Below, piece by piece: positions 8,203-16,785 of a DNA stretch of 64,000 nucleotides. Below the pieces are notes generated by a model. That model made no database searches, was not told the origin of the DNA, and saw only the letters and a list, made by a program, of their open reading frames with translations. This stretch comes from Thiobacillus sp. UBA3361. GTDB taxonomy: Bacteria > Pseudomonadota > Gammaproteobacteria > Burkholderiales > Thiobacillaceae. The position numbers and the translations under genes were made by a program. The stretch covers positions 55,054 through 119,053 of the forward strand of contig DEQR01000059.1 in NCBI GenBank assembly GCA_002360535.1, read 5' to 3'. Numbering within the stretch: position 1 is the stretch's first letter; each line of letters starts with the position of its first letter.

Positions 8203-9780
8203 TTGACCACACTGATACACGATCTGATCGAACACCGGGCTGGCCTGGATCCAGAGGCTTCGGCCTTGAAAGACGGCCCGGCCACCCAGTCCTATGGCCA
8301 GCTCGCCACTGAGGTCCGCCAGGCGGCGAATCTTTACCTGGGCGCCGACCTGGAACGTTGGGAGCGGGTGGCGGTGTATCTGGAAAAGCGCCTGGACACG
8401 GTCATTGCCCTGTTCGGCGCGGCGGCCGCGGGCGGCGTGTTCGTGCCGGTGAACCCGCTGCTCAAGGCTGAACAGGTGGCGCACATCCTCACCGATTGCA
8501 ACGTGCGCATCCTGGTCACCTCCCCTGAGCGGCTCGAACTGCTGCGCCCGGTGCTGGCTCATTGCCGGGACCTGCGCGCCGTGGTCCTGGTGGGCGAAGC
8601 GCAGGCGGCCCCCCTCGACGGGCTGGAGCTGCTGCCCTGGGCAGAACGGCAGCAGGCCCCCGCTGGGCGGCCCCACCGGGTCATCGACCAGGACATGGCC
8701 GCCATCCTGTACACCTCCGGCAGCACCGGCCGGCCCAAAGGGGTGGTGCTGTCGCACCGCAACCTGGTGGCGGGCGCCGAGAGCGTGTCCCAGTACCTGG
8801 AAAACACCCCGGAGGACCGCATCCTGTCGGTGCTGCCCCTGTCCTTCGACTACGGCCTGTCCCAGCTCACCACCGCCTTCCGCGTCGGCGCCTGCGCGGT
8901 GCTCATGAACTACCTGCTGCCGCGGGACGTGATCCGCGCCGTGGAGCGGGAACGCATCACCGGCCTGGCCGCCGTGCCACCCCTGTGGGTACAGCTGGCC
9001 CAACTGGACTGGCCGGCCTCCGTCACCGAACACCTGCGCTACTTCACCAACTCCGGCGGCCACATGCCCCGGCCCACCCTGGACGCCCTGCGCGCCAGGC
9101 TGCCGAAGACGAAGCCTTACCTGATGTACGGCCTCACCGAGGCGTTCCGTTCCACCTACCTGCCGCCGGAAGAGGTGGATAGCCGGCCCGACTCCATGGG
9201 CAAGGCCATCCCCAACGCCGAGATCCTGGTGGTGCGGGAGGACGGCTCCCCCTGCGCGCCGGGGGAGCCGGGCGAGCTGGTGCACCGGGGCATCCATGTG
9301 GCCCTGGGCTACTGGAACGACCCGGAGAAGACCGCCGAGCGCTACAAGCCCGCCCCCGGCCAACTGGCCGGGCTGGCGATCCCGGAGCTGGCGGTCTGGT
9401 CGGGGGACACGGTGAAGATGGACGAGGAGGGCTTTCTCTACTTCATCGGCCGCCGCGACGAGATGATCAAGACCTCCGGCTACCGGGTCAGTCCCTCCGA
9501 GGTGGAGGAGGTGGCCTACGCCAGCGGCCTGGTGAAGGAAGTGGCGGCCACCGGCGTGGCCCATCCGGTGCTGGGCCAGGCGGTGGTGCTGGTGGCGCAC
9601 GCCGCCGGCGCCGATGGCGGAACGGTTGATCGGCTGCTGGCCGAATGCAAACAGAAGCTGCCCGCCTTCATGGTGCCGGCGCACATCGAGATGCGCGCCG
9701 AGCCCCTGCCCCGCAACCCCAACGGCAAGATCGACCGCAAGCGGCTGGCCGCGGAACTGGCAGGCCTGTTTGAGTCATAA
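8203..9780 (+). CDS. acyl-CoA ligase (AMP-forming), exosortase A system-associated
   Basis: About 525 residues of the adenylate-forming superfamily. The P-loop-like core A3 is ILYTSGSTGRPKGVVLSHRN (near residue 170), A5 is YLMYGLTEAFRS, A7 is AVWSGDTVKMDEEGFLYFIGRRDEMIKTSGYRVSP, and the catalytic lysine lies in PRNPNGKIDRKRL at the C-terminus, so all key motifs are present. It matches the ligase that accompanies exosortase EPS loci (TIGR03098). It probably activates a carboxylic acid for the nearby ACP. The start is TTG at 8203, with GGAG 8 nt upstream. It lies 15 nt before the decarboxylase gene. Confidence 0.9.
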   Translation: MTTLIHDLIEHRAGLDPEASALKDGPATQSYGQLATEVRQAANLYLGADLERWERVAVYLEKRLDTVIALFGAAAAGGVFVPVNPLLKAEQVAHILTDCNVRILVTSPERLELLRPVLAHCRDLRAVVLVGEAQAAPLDGLELLPWAERQQAPAGRPHRVIDQDMAAILYTSGSTGRPKGVVLSHRNLVAGAESVSQYLENTPEDRILSVLPLSFDYGLSQLTTAFRVGACAVLMNYLLPRDVIRAVERERITGLAAVPPLWVQLAQLDWPASVTEHLRYFTNSGGHMPRPTLDALRARLPKTKPYLMYGLTEAFRSTYLPPEEVDSRPDSMGKAIPNAEILVVREDGSPCAPGEPGELVHRGIHVALGYWNDPEKTAERYKPAPGQLAGLAIPELAVWSGDTVKMDEEGFLYFIGRRDEMIKTSGYRVSPSEVEEVAYASGLVKEVAATGVAHPVLGQAVVLVAHAAGADGGTVDRLLAECKQKLPAFMVPAHIEMRAEPLPRNPNGKIDRKRLAAELAGLFES

Positions 9781-9795
9781 GCACCATGAGGCCCC

Positions 9796-11022
9796 ATGAG
9801 CACACCCGTCCACGCACCACACCTGTTCCCCGTCGCCGGCAATGAGCTGGTGGTCGGCGGCCTGCCCCTCTCGCGCCTGGCCGAGCGGGTCGGCCGCACG
9901 CCCTTCTACGCCTACGACCGGGCCCTGATCACCCGCCGGGTGGCCGAGCTGCGCGCCGCCCTGCCGGTGGACGTCCACCTGCACTACGCCATCAAGGCCA
10001 ACCCCATGCCGGCCCTGGTGCAGCACATGGCGGGCCTGGTGGACGGCTTCGACCTGGCCTCGGCGGGGGAGATGAAGATCGCCCTGGACACCCCCATGGC
10101 GCCGGACAAGATCAGCTTCGCCGGCCCCGGCAAGTCCGAGGCCGAACTGCGCCAGGCCGCCGCCGCCGGCATCGTGGTAAACCTGGAGTCCGAACTGGAG
10201 ATGGAGCGCCTGGCGCGCCTGGGCGAGTCACTCGGCCTGCGGCCCAGGGCTGCGGTGCGGGTCAACCCGGATTTCGAGCTCAAGTCCTCCGGCATGAAGA
10301 TGGGCGGCGGCCCCAAGCAGTTCGGCGTCGATGCCGAGCGGGTGCCGGCCATGCTGGCCCGCATGGGCGAGCTGCCCCTGGCCTTCCACGGCTTCCATAT
10401 CTTCTCCGGCTCCCAGAACCTGAAGGCCGAGGCCATCATGGAGGCCCAGCGCAACACCTTCGACCTGGCCCGCCGCCTGGCCGCCCACGCCCCCGGCCCG
10501 GTGCGGCTGCTGAACCTGGGGGGCGGCTTCGGCATACCCTACTTCCCCGGCGAGCCGCGCCTGGACCTGCCGGCGGTGGGCGAACACCTGTCGGGCCTGA
10601 TGCCCGACGCCCGGCGGGCATTCCCGGAGGCGGAGTTGGTCATCGAACTGGGCCGCTACCTGGTGGGCGAGGCGGGCATCTACGTGGCGCGGGTCGTGGA
10701 CCGCAAGGAATCCCGCGGCCAGGTGTTTCTGGTCACCGACGGCGGCCTGCACCACCATCTGTCGGCCTCCGGCAACTTCGGCCAGGTCATCCGCAAGAAC
10801 TATCCGCTGGTGGTGGGCAACCGGGTCAGGGCCGACAGCGAGGCGATCGCCTCGGTGGTGGGCCCCCTGTGCACCCCCCTGGACCTGCTGGGTGACAAGA
10901 TGCCGCTGGGCCATGCGCGGGTGGGCGATCTGATCGTGGTCTTCCAGTCCGGCGCCTACGGCCTCACCGCCAGCCCGACGGCCTTCCTGGGGCACCCGGC
11001 GGCGGTGGAGCTATTGGTCTGA
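9796..11022 (+). CDS. PLP-dependent decarboxylase, exosortase A system-associated
   Basis: About 408 residues of the alanine-racemase-fold (LysA/ornithine decarboxylase-like) group. The PLP lysine is in LHYAIKANPMPALVQH (about residue 65), with FDLASAGE after it, the glycine-rich phosphate loop NLGGGFGIPYF, and the C-terminal VVGPLCTPLDLLGD with the substrate cysteine. This is the dCO2ase that goes with the exosortase ligase (TIGR03099). It probably decarboxylates an amino-acid-type intermediate used in the polymer. The ATG at 9796 has GAGG just upstream. It is in one unit with the ligase and converges with the deacetylase gene. Confidence 0.9.
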   Translation: MSTPVHAPHLFPVAGNELVVGGLPLSRLAERVGRTPFYAYDRALITRRVAELRAALPVDVHLHYAIKANPMPALVQHMAGLVDGFDLASAGEMKIALDTPMAPDKISFAGPGKSEAELRQAAAAGIVVNLESELEMERLARLGESLGLRPRAAVRVNPDFELKSSGMKMGGGPKQFGVDAERVPAMLARMGELPLAFHGFHIFSGSQNLKAEAIMEAQRNTFDLARRLAAHAPGPVRLLNLGGGFGIPYFPGEPRLDLPAVGEHLSGLMPDARRAFPEAELVIELGRYLVGEAGIYVARVVDRKESRGQVFLVTDGGLHHHLSASGNFGQVIRKNYPLVVGNRVRADSEAIASVVGPLCTPLDLLGDKMPLGHARVGDLIVVFQSGAYGLTASPTAFLGHPAAVELLV

Positions 11023-11043
11023 TCGCCAGACGGCCGTCGGAGG

Positions 11044-12030
11044 TCAGTTGATGATGATCTGGTCCGGCGTACTGTCCTGCCTGCGCAGCAGATTCATCAG
11101 CATCATGGGGATGAAGCGGTGCGTGCCCATGACCCAGGGGGTGAAGCGCGGCAGTTGATAGACATCCTGGGGACTGTTCGCGCCCCCCCAGGAAGTCGAT
11201 ACCGCGCCGATGAAGCCGGCCTTGCGCACCTGTTCGACGTGGGCCGGGAGGTAATCCACGTTCGGCTTGCCGTTGGGGTAGGCGAACAGCCGGATCGGTT
11301 GCCCCAGTGTGCCCTCCAGTGTCTGCTTTCCCTGTTGGATCTCACGTTCCGCCTGCACGGGTGTCAGTCGGGCGAGGATCGGGTGGGAATGGGTGTGCCC
11401 GCCGATCTCCATCCCGGCCTCGGCGAGCTTGCTCAGTTGCGCGGAGGTCATCATCAACGATTCGCCCAGGGAGACGCCGGTCATCTCGCGAATGCGGGCG
11501 GCGGTTGCGTCCCGATCGTCCGACGGCAGGTATTTGATGCCGGCGATGATGTCCAGGATGGCCTTGCGTTTCTGAGCCAGGGTCGCGGTTTCGTGCCGCC
11601 CCAGGCCGAGCGTGTCCAGATCCAGAGACGCGCCGCGGAAATGGCGGATGGATTCCGTGACGATGTCGTTGAACATCCACCCCCCGTCCAGATAGCGGGT
11701 GGCGATGAAGAAGGTGGCGTGCAGCCCATGCCGCCGCAGGATGGGCAGCGCGATATCCACGTTGTCCGCGTAGCCGTCGTCGAAGGTGATGCAGGCGGCG
11801 CGGGCCGGCAGCGTGCCTGATTGCAGGCGGAGGATGGCCTCGGGTAGGGGGATGACGTTGAAGGTCCGGCTCAGCAGGCGCATCTGCCGGTCGAAGGTCT
11901 CGCGGGTGACCTGGTGGGGGAAGATCGGGTCCGGCACCGCGCAGACGCGGTGATAGATGAGAATGGACAGCCGCGCCCGGCTGCCCGCGGGCGAGAGCCA
12001 GCCGCCGATGGCGCGAAATATGCCTATCAT
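11044..12030 (-). CDS. polysaccharide deacetylase (carbohydrate esterase family 4)
   Basis: About 328 residues. The NodB domain is clear: ACITFDDGYADNVDIALPIL holds the catalytic and metal-binding aspartates, and EIGGHTHSHPILARL the metal-binding histidines; IRLFAYPNGKPNVDY is the later conserved motif. Such enzymes remove N-acetyl groups from exopolysaccharide sugars in the periplasm or at the membrane. I see no strong signal peptide, only a short N-terminus (MIGIFRAIGGWLSPAGS). It follows the amidotransferase gene on the same strand after ~140 nt and probably belongs to that unit. Confidence 0.88.
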   Translation of the reverse strand: MIGIFRAIGGWLSPAGSRARLSILIYHRVCAVPDPIFPHQVTRETFDRQMRLLSRTFNVIPLPEAILRLQSGTLPARAACITFDDGYADNVDIALPILRRHGLHATFFIATRYLDGGWMFNDIVTESIRHFRGASLDLDTLGLGRHETATLAQKRKAILDIIAGIKYLPSDDRDATAARIREMTGVSLGESLMMTSAQLSKLAEAGMEIGGHTHSHPILARLTPVQAEREIQQGKQTLEGTLGQPIRLFAYPNGKPNVDYLPAHVEQVRKAGFIGAVSTSWGGANSPQDVYQLPRFTPWVMGTHRFIPMMLMNLLRRQDSTPDQIIIN

Positions 12031-12167
12031 GCCGGAGGGGCGTTCGCGGCCCGGCCGTGGGCGGACGGCTGGGCGACGAAGCGGGTCAGATCAATTCCAC
12101 TATCCATGTCATTCAAATCGTATCGAGGGTGACCGCTGCCCATTCCCAGTCCGGCCATTCGTGCCCA

Positions 12168-13994
12168 TCAGTGGCTCCGGGCGCGTTGCAGCCACTCCTC
12201 CAGCATCAGTATTACCCAGATCATCTTCCCGAAATAGGTGGCATGACCCGACATATGCTCGGCGCGGATATGGTTCACATATTGCGGACGCAACCAGCCG
12301 CGCCTTGAGAAATCAGACAGGCGATCCTCGATGCGCTCGCGCAGGGGCGCGTATTCGCGCGCCCACAGCCCGAACGGCAAGCCGAAACCATGCTTGCTCT
12401 TGTGGATGATTTCATCCGGCAGCCAGCCTTTGAGCGCCGTCTTGAAGAACCAGCGCAGATAAAAGCGTTTCACCTTCCAGTCCGGCGGCACCTCGCCCGA
12501 GAAGGCCACCATGGCGTCGTCGAGAAAGGGATAGCGCACCTCGATGCCGGCCGCCTCGGCCATCCCGTTGACCTTCCTGAGGTCGTTGTCGGCGAGGGTG
12601 AATTTGAGGTCCAGGTGCATCATGCGATTGACCATCGACCAGGAGTCCGCGCGGTCGTAGGCCTCCTTGAACCAGGCGGCCGGCAGATGGGTATCCACCT
12701 GGGCGAGAAAGTCCGCTTCGAACATTTCCTGCAAGGGTTGGCGGTAGATGAAGTTGTACGCCTCCATGCGCTCCGGCAGCGGGATGTTGGCCTGGCGGAT
12801 GTAACCCTTGAGCTTGCGGCCGGGCGGGAGATTGCCCAGACCGGGCAGCCTGGAGACCGGTTCGATGAGTCCCTTGCGCAGGAAGCCAGGGAGCACCCGG
12901 TAGGCCTCGAACACCTTCTGCATGGCGTAACGGGCATTGCCGCCGAAGATCTCATCACCGCCGTCGCCGGCTAGCATGACCCGATAGCCGTCACCCTTGG
13001 CCATCCTGGCGCAGTAGTAGGCCGGCACGGCGGACTCGTTGGCGAACGGCTCGTCGTAATGGCCAGCGATCACCGGGATGGCGTCGAGTATGTCCTCGGG
13101 CTTCAGGTAGTACTCCCGCGCATCCAGGCCGAAGCGGCGCACGGCGATGCGTGCGTATTCCATCTCGTCGAAGCCTTCCGCCGCGAAGCCTATGGAATAG
13201 GTGCGCGCCGGCTTGCCGCGGATCTCCGCCAGCACGCCGGCCACGGTGGAACTGTCGGTACCGCCGGAAAGGAAGGCGGCGGTATCTTCGACATCGGCGG
13301 CGCGCCCTACACATTCCCGCAGCAGCGTCTTAAAACGCCCGGCCATGGCGTCGAAGTCCGTGCGCCGCTCATCCCGATAATGAAGATGCCAGTAGAAACC
13401 GCGCTCCAGCCGGCCCTGGGAGAACCAGGCGTACTGGCCCGGCAACAGCTTCTCCACGCCCTGGTAGATCGTGCCCGGCGCGGGGACGTCATAGAAGTAG
13501 AAATAATTGAACAGGCCTTGCGGATCGAGTTGGCCGCCCACATCGGGATGGGCCGCCACGCTGTCGGCCCGGTCGGCGAAGATCAGCCGCCCGTTGCCGC
13601 TCGAGAAGGCCAGGGAATGGGTGCCGATGCGGTCGATGGCCAGGAAGGCGGTTTCGCCGCTGCGGTCTATCACCGCCAGGGAAAAGGGCCCGCTCAGTCT
13701 GGCGGGAAGATCACGGCCATGCCTATGCCAAAGCTCGATGACTTGTCGGGCGGTCACAGGCCCGCCACCCTGGGCGTCGGCCATGCGGGGCAGGCCGGCG
13801 ATGGCCGCGAGGATACCGTTTTCTTCCGCCAGGTCGGTCCCCGTGCCGGCTATGGACAGGGCGCAGGGGGGATGGAAACTCGAACGCGCCTCCCCGGCCA
13901 AGGCCGGCCGGGTCGAGGCCATCTCGGCGAGGGTCTCGCGGGCATCGGCCCGGCCCGCGTCGGCCGGCGCCAGCCATCCCAATAGGTGATGCAT
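12168..13994 (-). CDS. asparagine synthase-like amidotransferase lacking the N-terminal nucleophile Cys
   Basis: About 608 residues. The synthetase half is intact: FLSGGTDSSTVAGVLAEI is the PP-loop, MLAGDGGDEIFGGNARY the second ATP/aspartate motif, and VRYPFLDDAMVAF a conserved C-terminal block. The N-terminus reads MHHLLGWLAP instead of the MCGI that starts glutamine-dependent members, so the catalytic Cys2 of the glutaminase is absent; the rest of the domain (LLPGQYAWFSQGRL) is still recognisable. It resembles exosortase-associated amidotransferases (TIGR03108-type). It may use free ammonia or another donor, or have a new role. It lies 30 nt downstream of the methyltransferase gene on the same strand. 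Confidence 0.85.
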   Translation of the reverse strand: MHHLLGWLAPADAGRADARETLAEMASTRPALAGEARSSFHPPCALSIAGTGTDLAEENGILAAIAGLPRMADAQGGGPVTARQVIELWHRHGRDLPARLSGPFSLAVIDRSGETAFLAIDRIGTHSLAFSSGNGRLIFADRADSVAAHPDVGGQLDPQGLFNYFYFYDVPAPGTIYQGVEKLLPGQYAWFSQGRLERGFYWHLHYRDERRTDFDAMAGRFKTLLRECVGRAADVEDTAAFLSGGTDSSTVAGVLAEIRGKPARTYSIGFAAEGFDEMEYARIAVRRFGLDAREYYLKPEDILDAIPVIAGHYDEPFANESAVPAYYCARMAKGDGYRVMLAGDGGDEIFGGNARYAMQKVFEAYRVLPGFLRKGLIEPVSRLPGLGNLPPGRKLKGYIRQANIPLPERMEAYNFIYRQPLQEMFEADFLAQVDTHLPAAWFKEAYDRADSWSMVNRMMHLDLKFTLADNDLRKVNGMAEAAGIEVRYPFLDDAMVAFSGEVPPDWKVKRFYLRWFFKTALKGWLPDEIIHKSKHGFGLPFGLWAREYAPLRERIEDRLSDFSRRGWLRPQYVNHIRAEHMSGHATYFGKMIWVILMLEEWLQRARSH

Positions 13995-14024
13995 GGGTTG
14001 CGCTCCGTTATGGGTGGAGGATTT

Positions 14025-14747
14025 CTAGAGGCGCTCTTCCGCCGGCTTGCCGAGTGTCACGAAAATCCAGCCGCGCAGGAACTTCAAGGCCTCGACCTTG
14101 GTGATCAGTTTTTCATACCCGGTCGCCAGCCAGAACAGGAAACCGTTGAACATGAAATAACAGGGGTATTGCCCGAGATACCGGAAGTCCTCGATCGCGA
14201 AACCGCTCTCCCGCGCCCAGCCTTTGACACTGCCGTAGGTATTGGTACGGTAGCGCACCGGGAAAACATCCATCTCGGCGCGGCCTTCGGCCTTGGAGAC
14301 AATCCAGGGATGCAGGCTGTTGGGTACGATCTTGGCGATCAGGGAGGCGTAGTCCCAGAGGTTGGCGGTGAGGAAAATGAAACGCCCGCCCGGCCGCAAC
14401 ACCCGGAACATCTCCCGATAAACCGCACGCGGGTCATCCACGTGTTCCATGACACTGCGGCACATGATCAGGTCCACCGACGCATCTTCCAGACCCGTAT
14501 GGGCCAAGTCCCCCTTGTACAGCTCGATCCCGGGTATCTCAGCGGGAAAATCCACCATATCGATGCCGATCAGGCGCGCCGCCTTACCCTGGAACTTCTG
14601 GAGTACAGGGGCCGTGTAGCCGCAGCCGGCATCCAGCAACGTGTGCCCCGGGCGCAGATAGCCATCGACCGCCTTTTCAAACGTACGGTAAGGATGTTCG
14701 ACATGGCCGAAGTACTTCTGTTGAAGCCGCTCAGCAAGCTCGCTCAT
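14025..14747 (-). CDS. class I SAM-dependent methyltransferase
   Basis: About 240 residues. Motif I is TLLDAGCGYTAPVL, motif II LIGIDMVDF, and VDLIMCRSVMEHVDDPRAVYREMFRVLRPGGRFIFLTANLW covers motifs IV-VI, all typical of Methyltransf_11/25 proteins. The C-terminal ~50 residues contain a hydrophobic stretch (CYFMFNGFLFWLATGY) that may dock at the membrane. It is the first gene of the minus-strand unit methyltransferase, amidotransferase, deacetylase. Its substrate is presumably a sugar or lipid of the polymer; this is inferred from position only. Confidence 0.82.
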   Translation of the reverse strand: MSELAERLQQKYFGHVEHPYRTFEKAVDGYLRPGHTLLDAGCGYTAPVLQKFQGKAARLIGIDMVDFPAEIPGIELYKGDLAHTGLEDASVDLIMCRSVMEHVDDPRAVYREMFRVLRPGGRFIFLTANLWDYASLIAKIVPNSLHPWIVSKAEGRAEMDVFPVRYRTNTYGSVKGWARESGFAIEDFRYLGQYPCYFMFNGFLFWLATGYEKLITKVEALKFLRGWIFVTLGKPAEERL

Positions 14748-14872
14748 GGAAATGCCCTTTGGTTTGCGGAAAAGTATAAAGGACGCTTATGGCCCTTGCT
14801 TTGCAGGTTGACCCTACGTTTCTGAATATGTCGCCTCCTTATAACTTCGACTCGGACGGGAAAATCTTGAAG

Positions 14873-14892
14873 TCATGAAAATCGCCACCTGG
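14873..14892. repeat. left attachment-site repeat (att)
   Basis: TCATGAAAATCGCCACCTGG, identical to 20090-20109 at the start of xth. Similarity continues weakly past the repeat (GACATC versus AACGTC) and then stops. It follows the original upstream region of xth and precedes the integrase relic by about 230 bp. Confidence 0.75.
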
Positions 14893-14978
14893 GACATCCG
14901 AGTTTGTGCCCTGTTGTTCACCGAAGCACCCGGTTGACGCTGAGGTGACGCGCAACGTATTGATTGCGCAACGTTAGT

Positions 14979-15102
14979 TGTGTCCGGATGTTCCCATGTG
15001 TTCACATGCAGTGCAGGCGTTTTGTGTCCATCACTGTGTCCATGTGTGTCCATGGTTGTATCCATGGCCGGATACGGGCTCAAGTTAAGTTTCATGGACA
15101 CA
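14979..15102. repeat. candidate integrase arm-binding sites (TGTGTCCAT repeats)
   Basis: TGTGTCCAT occurs at 15023, 15035 and 15045, TGTATCCAT at 15057, the partial copy TGTGTCC at 14979, and the inverted form ATGGACACA at 15094-15102. The steps of 10-12 bp put the direct copies on one face of the helix. They lie between the left att copy and the integrase relic, where arm sites of P4-type integrases are expected. Confidence 0.5.
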
Positions 15103-15124
15103 GCTGGCTCAGGAGGCAGAGTCC

Positions 15125-15882
15125 GTGGGTTCCCTCACCGACATCAAAATTCGCAATCTGAAACCGCAGGAGCGGCCGTACCAGGTCGCCGACGGTGACG
15201 GCCTGATACTCGAGGTCAGGCCGAGTGGCCAGAAGGCCTGGCTCTATCGCTACCGTGTCCACGGCCGCTAGGAAAAACTCTCCTTGGGCGGCTACCCGGA
15301 AATTTCCCTTGCGCGCGCCCGCGACCTCCACTTCGAAGCACGCAGGCAGGTCACGGAGGGGAAGTCACCCGCAACCAGCAAACGTGAAGAGAAGCGCCGC
15401 CTGTCGGACGATCTGCAAACCGTGCGGGGATTGGCCAAGGCCTACATCGACGATCACGTTTCCCACCTCGTATCCGCCAGCCGGGCGCAGGCCTACATCC
15501 AGCAAAAGATACTCCCCGCCATCGGCGGCTCGTTTCTCCACGAGGTCACCCCGGCGGATTGCGTGGCCATCGTCGAGAAGATCAAGCGTGCTGGCGCACC
15601 CGCCGTGGCCCGCAAGGTGCTCGAACAGCTGCGCGGACTGTTCGGATGGGCGATATCTGCATTCACGACTTGCGCCGGACCGCCTCAACCCACCTCCACG
15701 AGATGGGCTGGGACTCGGACGTCATCGAGAAGGCACTCAACCACGCCATCGGCGGCATCAGGGGGGGCTACAACCGTGCCCAATACGCCGAGGCCAGGCG
15801 AGAGATGTTGCAGGCATGGGCCAACTATCTCGACGGCATGGAGAGCGGAGGAAATGTAGTGCCGCTGAGACAACAAGGTTGA
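15125..15882 (+). pseudogene. tyrosine integrase relic, P4-type (stop codon plus internal deletion)
   Basis: A GTG start at 15125 with AGGAGG 8 nt upstream opens the arm-DNA-binding domain (LTDIKIRNLKPQERPYQVAD, then DGLILEVRPSGQKAWLYRYR). An in-frame TAG at 15269-15271 interrupts it; the same frame resumes with LSLGGYPEISLARARDL and runs through the core-binding domain to RGLFGWAIS at about 15655. There the frame shifts directly into CIHDLRRTASTHLHEMGW and GGYNRAQY, the C-terminal catalytic box with the HxLRR motif and a candidate nucleophile Tyr. P4-type integrases are ~400 residues; about 150-190 residues containing the first catalytic Arg are missing. It cannot make an active recombinase. 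Confidence 0.85.
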
Positions 15883-16027
15883 TCAATCAGGCCACTCCTC
15901 AACAGCCATACGTCGAACTGGCGGAACCTGGTGGTGGGCGCAACGTCGATAAAGGTCATGCGATCTGCGGCAGCAGGGCTGGTGACTTGAAAACCGAACC
16001 ACCGAGGGTGCGGCAGTGAGTGATAAC

Positions 16028-16047
16028 ATAAACGCATAGACGCTTAT
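16028..16047. promoter_or_regulatory. candidate operator upstream of the RHH/PIN pair
   Basis: ATAAACGCATAGACGCTTAT is an imperfect dyad (ATAA-n-CG ... CG-n-TTAT) 14 nt before the RHH start codon, next to the ribosome site AGGAGG (16052-16057). RHH antitoxins bind such repeats to repress their own operon. Confidence 0.4.
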
Positions 16048-16061
16048 CCGCAGGAGGGGTT

Positions 16062-16316
16062 ATGTCCGAAGCCGTTCGCTGGACCATCAAGGTGTCCAAG
16101 GAGACCGACCTGTCGCTGCGCAGCTTTTTGGGCGCGCAGGGCATGAAGAAAGGCGACCTTTCCCGCTTCGTCGAAGAAGCCGTGCGCTGGCGGGTGCTGG
16201 ACCAGACTGTCCAGGGCATCAAGGACCGCAACCGGGATTTGTCGCCCGAGGAACTTGAGGCCGCCATCGACGAGGCCGTGCGCGAGGTACGCGCCGACTT
16301 GCGCGTCCACGCTTAA
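16062..16316 (+). CDS. ribbon-helix-helix antitoxin-type protein
   Basis: 84 residues. The N-terminus VRWTIKVSKETDLSLRSFLGAQGMKKGDLSRFVEEAV has the strand-helix-helix pattern of ribbon-helix-helix DNA-binding proteins. The C-terminal half is a charged helix (LSPEELEAAIDEAVREVRADL) suited to wrapping a toxin. It lies 11 nt before a PIN-domain gene, so it is most likely the antitoxin and autorepressor of a type II pair. AGGAGG lies 4 nt before the ATG. Confidence 0.82.
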   Translation: MSEAVRWTIKVSKETDLSLRSFLGAQGMKKGDLSRFVEEAVRWRVLDQTVQGIKDRNRDLSPEELEAAIDEAVREVRADLRVHA

Positions 16317-16327
16317 CAGCCGGATCC

Positions 16328-16744
16328 GTGCGCGTCGTTCTCGACACCAACATCCTGATCTCCGCCCTGATGGCAAGAGGCACACCACCGGATCGGCTCT
16401 ATGAATACTGGAAAGAGGGGCGCTTCCAGCTCGCCACCTGCGAACGGCAACTGGACGAAGTCAACCGTGTTTCCCGACGCCCATTTTTCCGTGAACGGAT
16501 CAAACCTAGCGAGGCCGGCCGGATGGTCAATGACATCCGGCGCCTGGCGCTTATGTGCGACCCGCTGCCCAGTGTCGAACGCTCACCCGATCCCGATGAT
16601 GACTGGTTGCTGGCCGTGGCGGAGAAGGCCCAGGCGGATTACCTGGCCACCGGGGACAAGAGCGACCTGCTCAAATTGGAGCGACACGGCACGACCCGCA
16701 TCGTCACCGCGCGTTTCCTGGCGGATGGGCTGGAGAGGCCGTAA
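16328..16744 (+). CDS. PIN-domain toxin (putative ribonuclease)
   Basis: 138 residues, GTG start. The PIN fold shows RVVLDTNILISALM (first catalytic Asp), CERQLDEVNRVSRRPFF (the conserved acidic residue after strand 2), and SPDPDDDWLLAVAEKAQADYLATGDKSDLLKL (further acidic residues). This is the COG1569-type family annotated as toxin component of PIN family TA systems. These are Mg-dependent RNases that act on RNA in the cytoplasm. All the acidic residues seem to be present, so the toxin is probably functional, and it is paired with the RHH gene before it. The target RNA is unknown. Confidence 0.82.
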   Translation: MRVVLDTNILISALMARGTPPDRLYEYWKEGRFQLATCERQLDEVNRVSRRPFFRERIKPSEAGRMVNDIRRLALMCDPLPSVERSPDPDDDWLLAVAEKAQADYLATGDKSDLLKLERHGTTRIVTARFLADGLERP

Positions 16745-16785
16745 GCCCAATTTCGCGGTTCGGGAATGGGATCAATGAGGGACAC

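Noticed and set aside
14875..14910. Truncated second xth gene at the left end of the island
   Set aside because: Only the first 20 bases match xth and then the sequence diverges; it is better explained as an attachment-site duplication.
15023..15065. Short CRISPR-like repeat array
   Set aside because: Units are 9 bp with 1-3 bp between them; no spacers and no cas genes. Integrase arm sites fit better.
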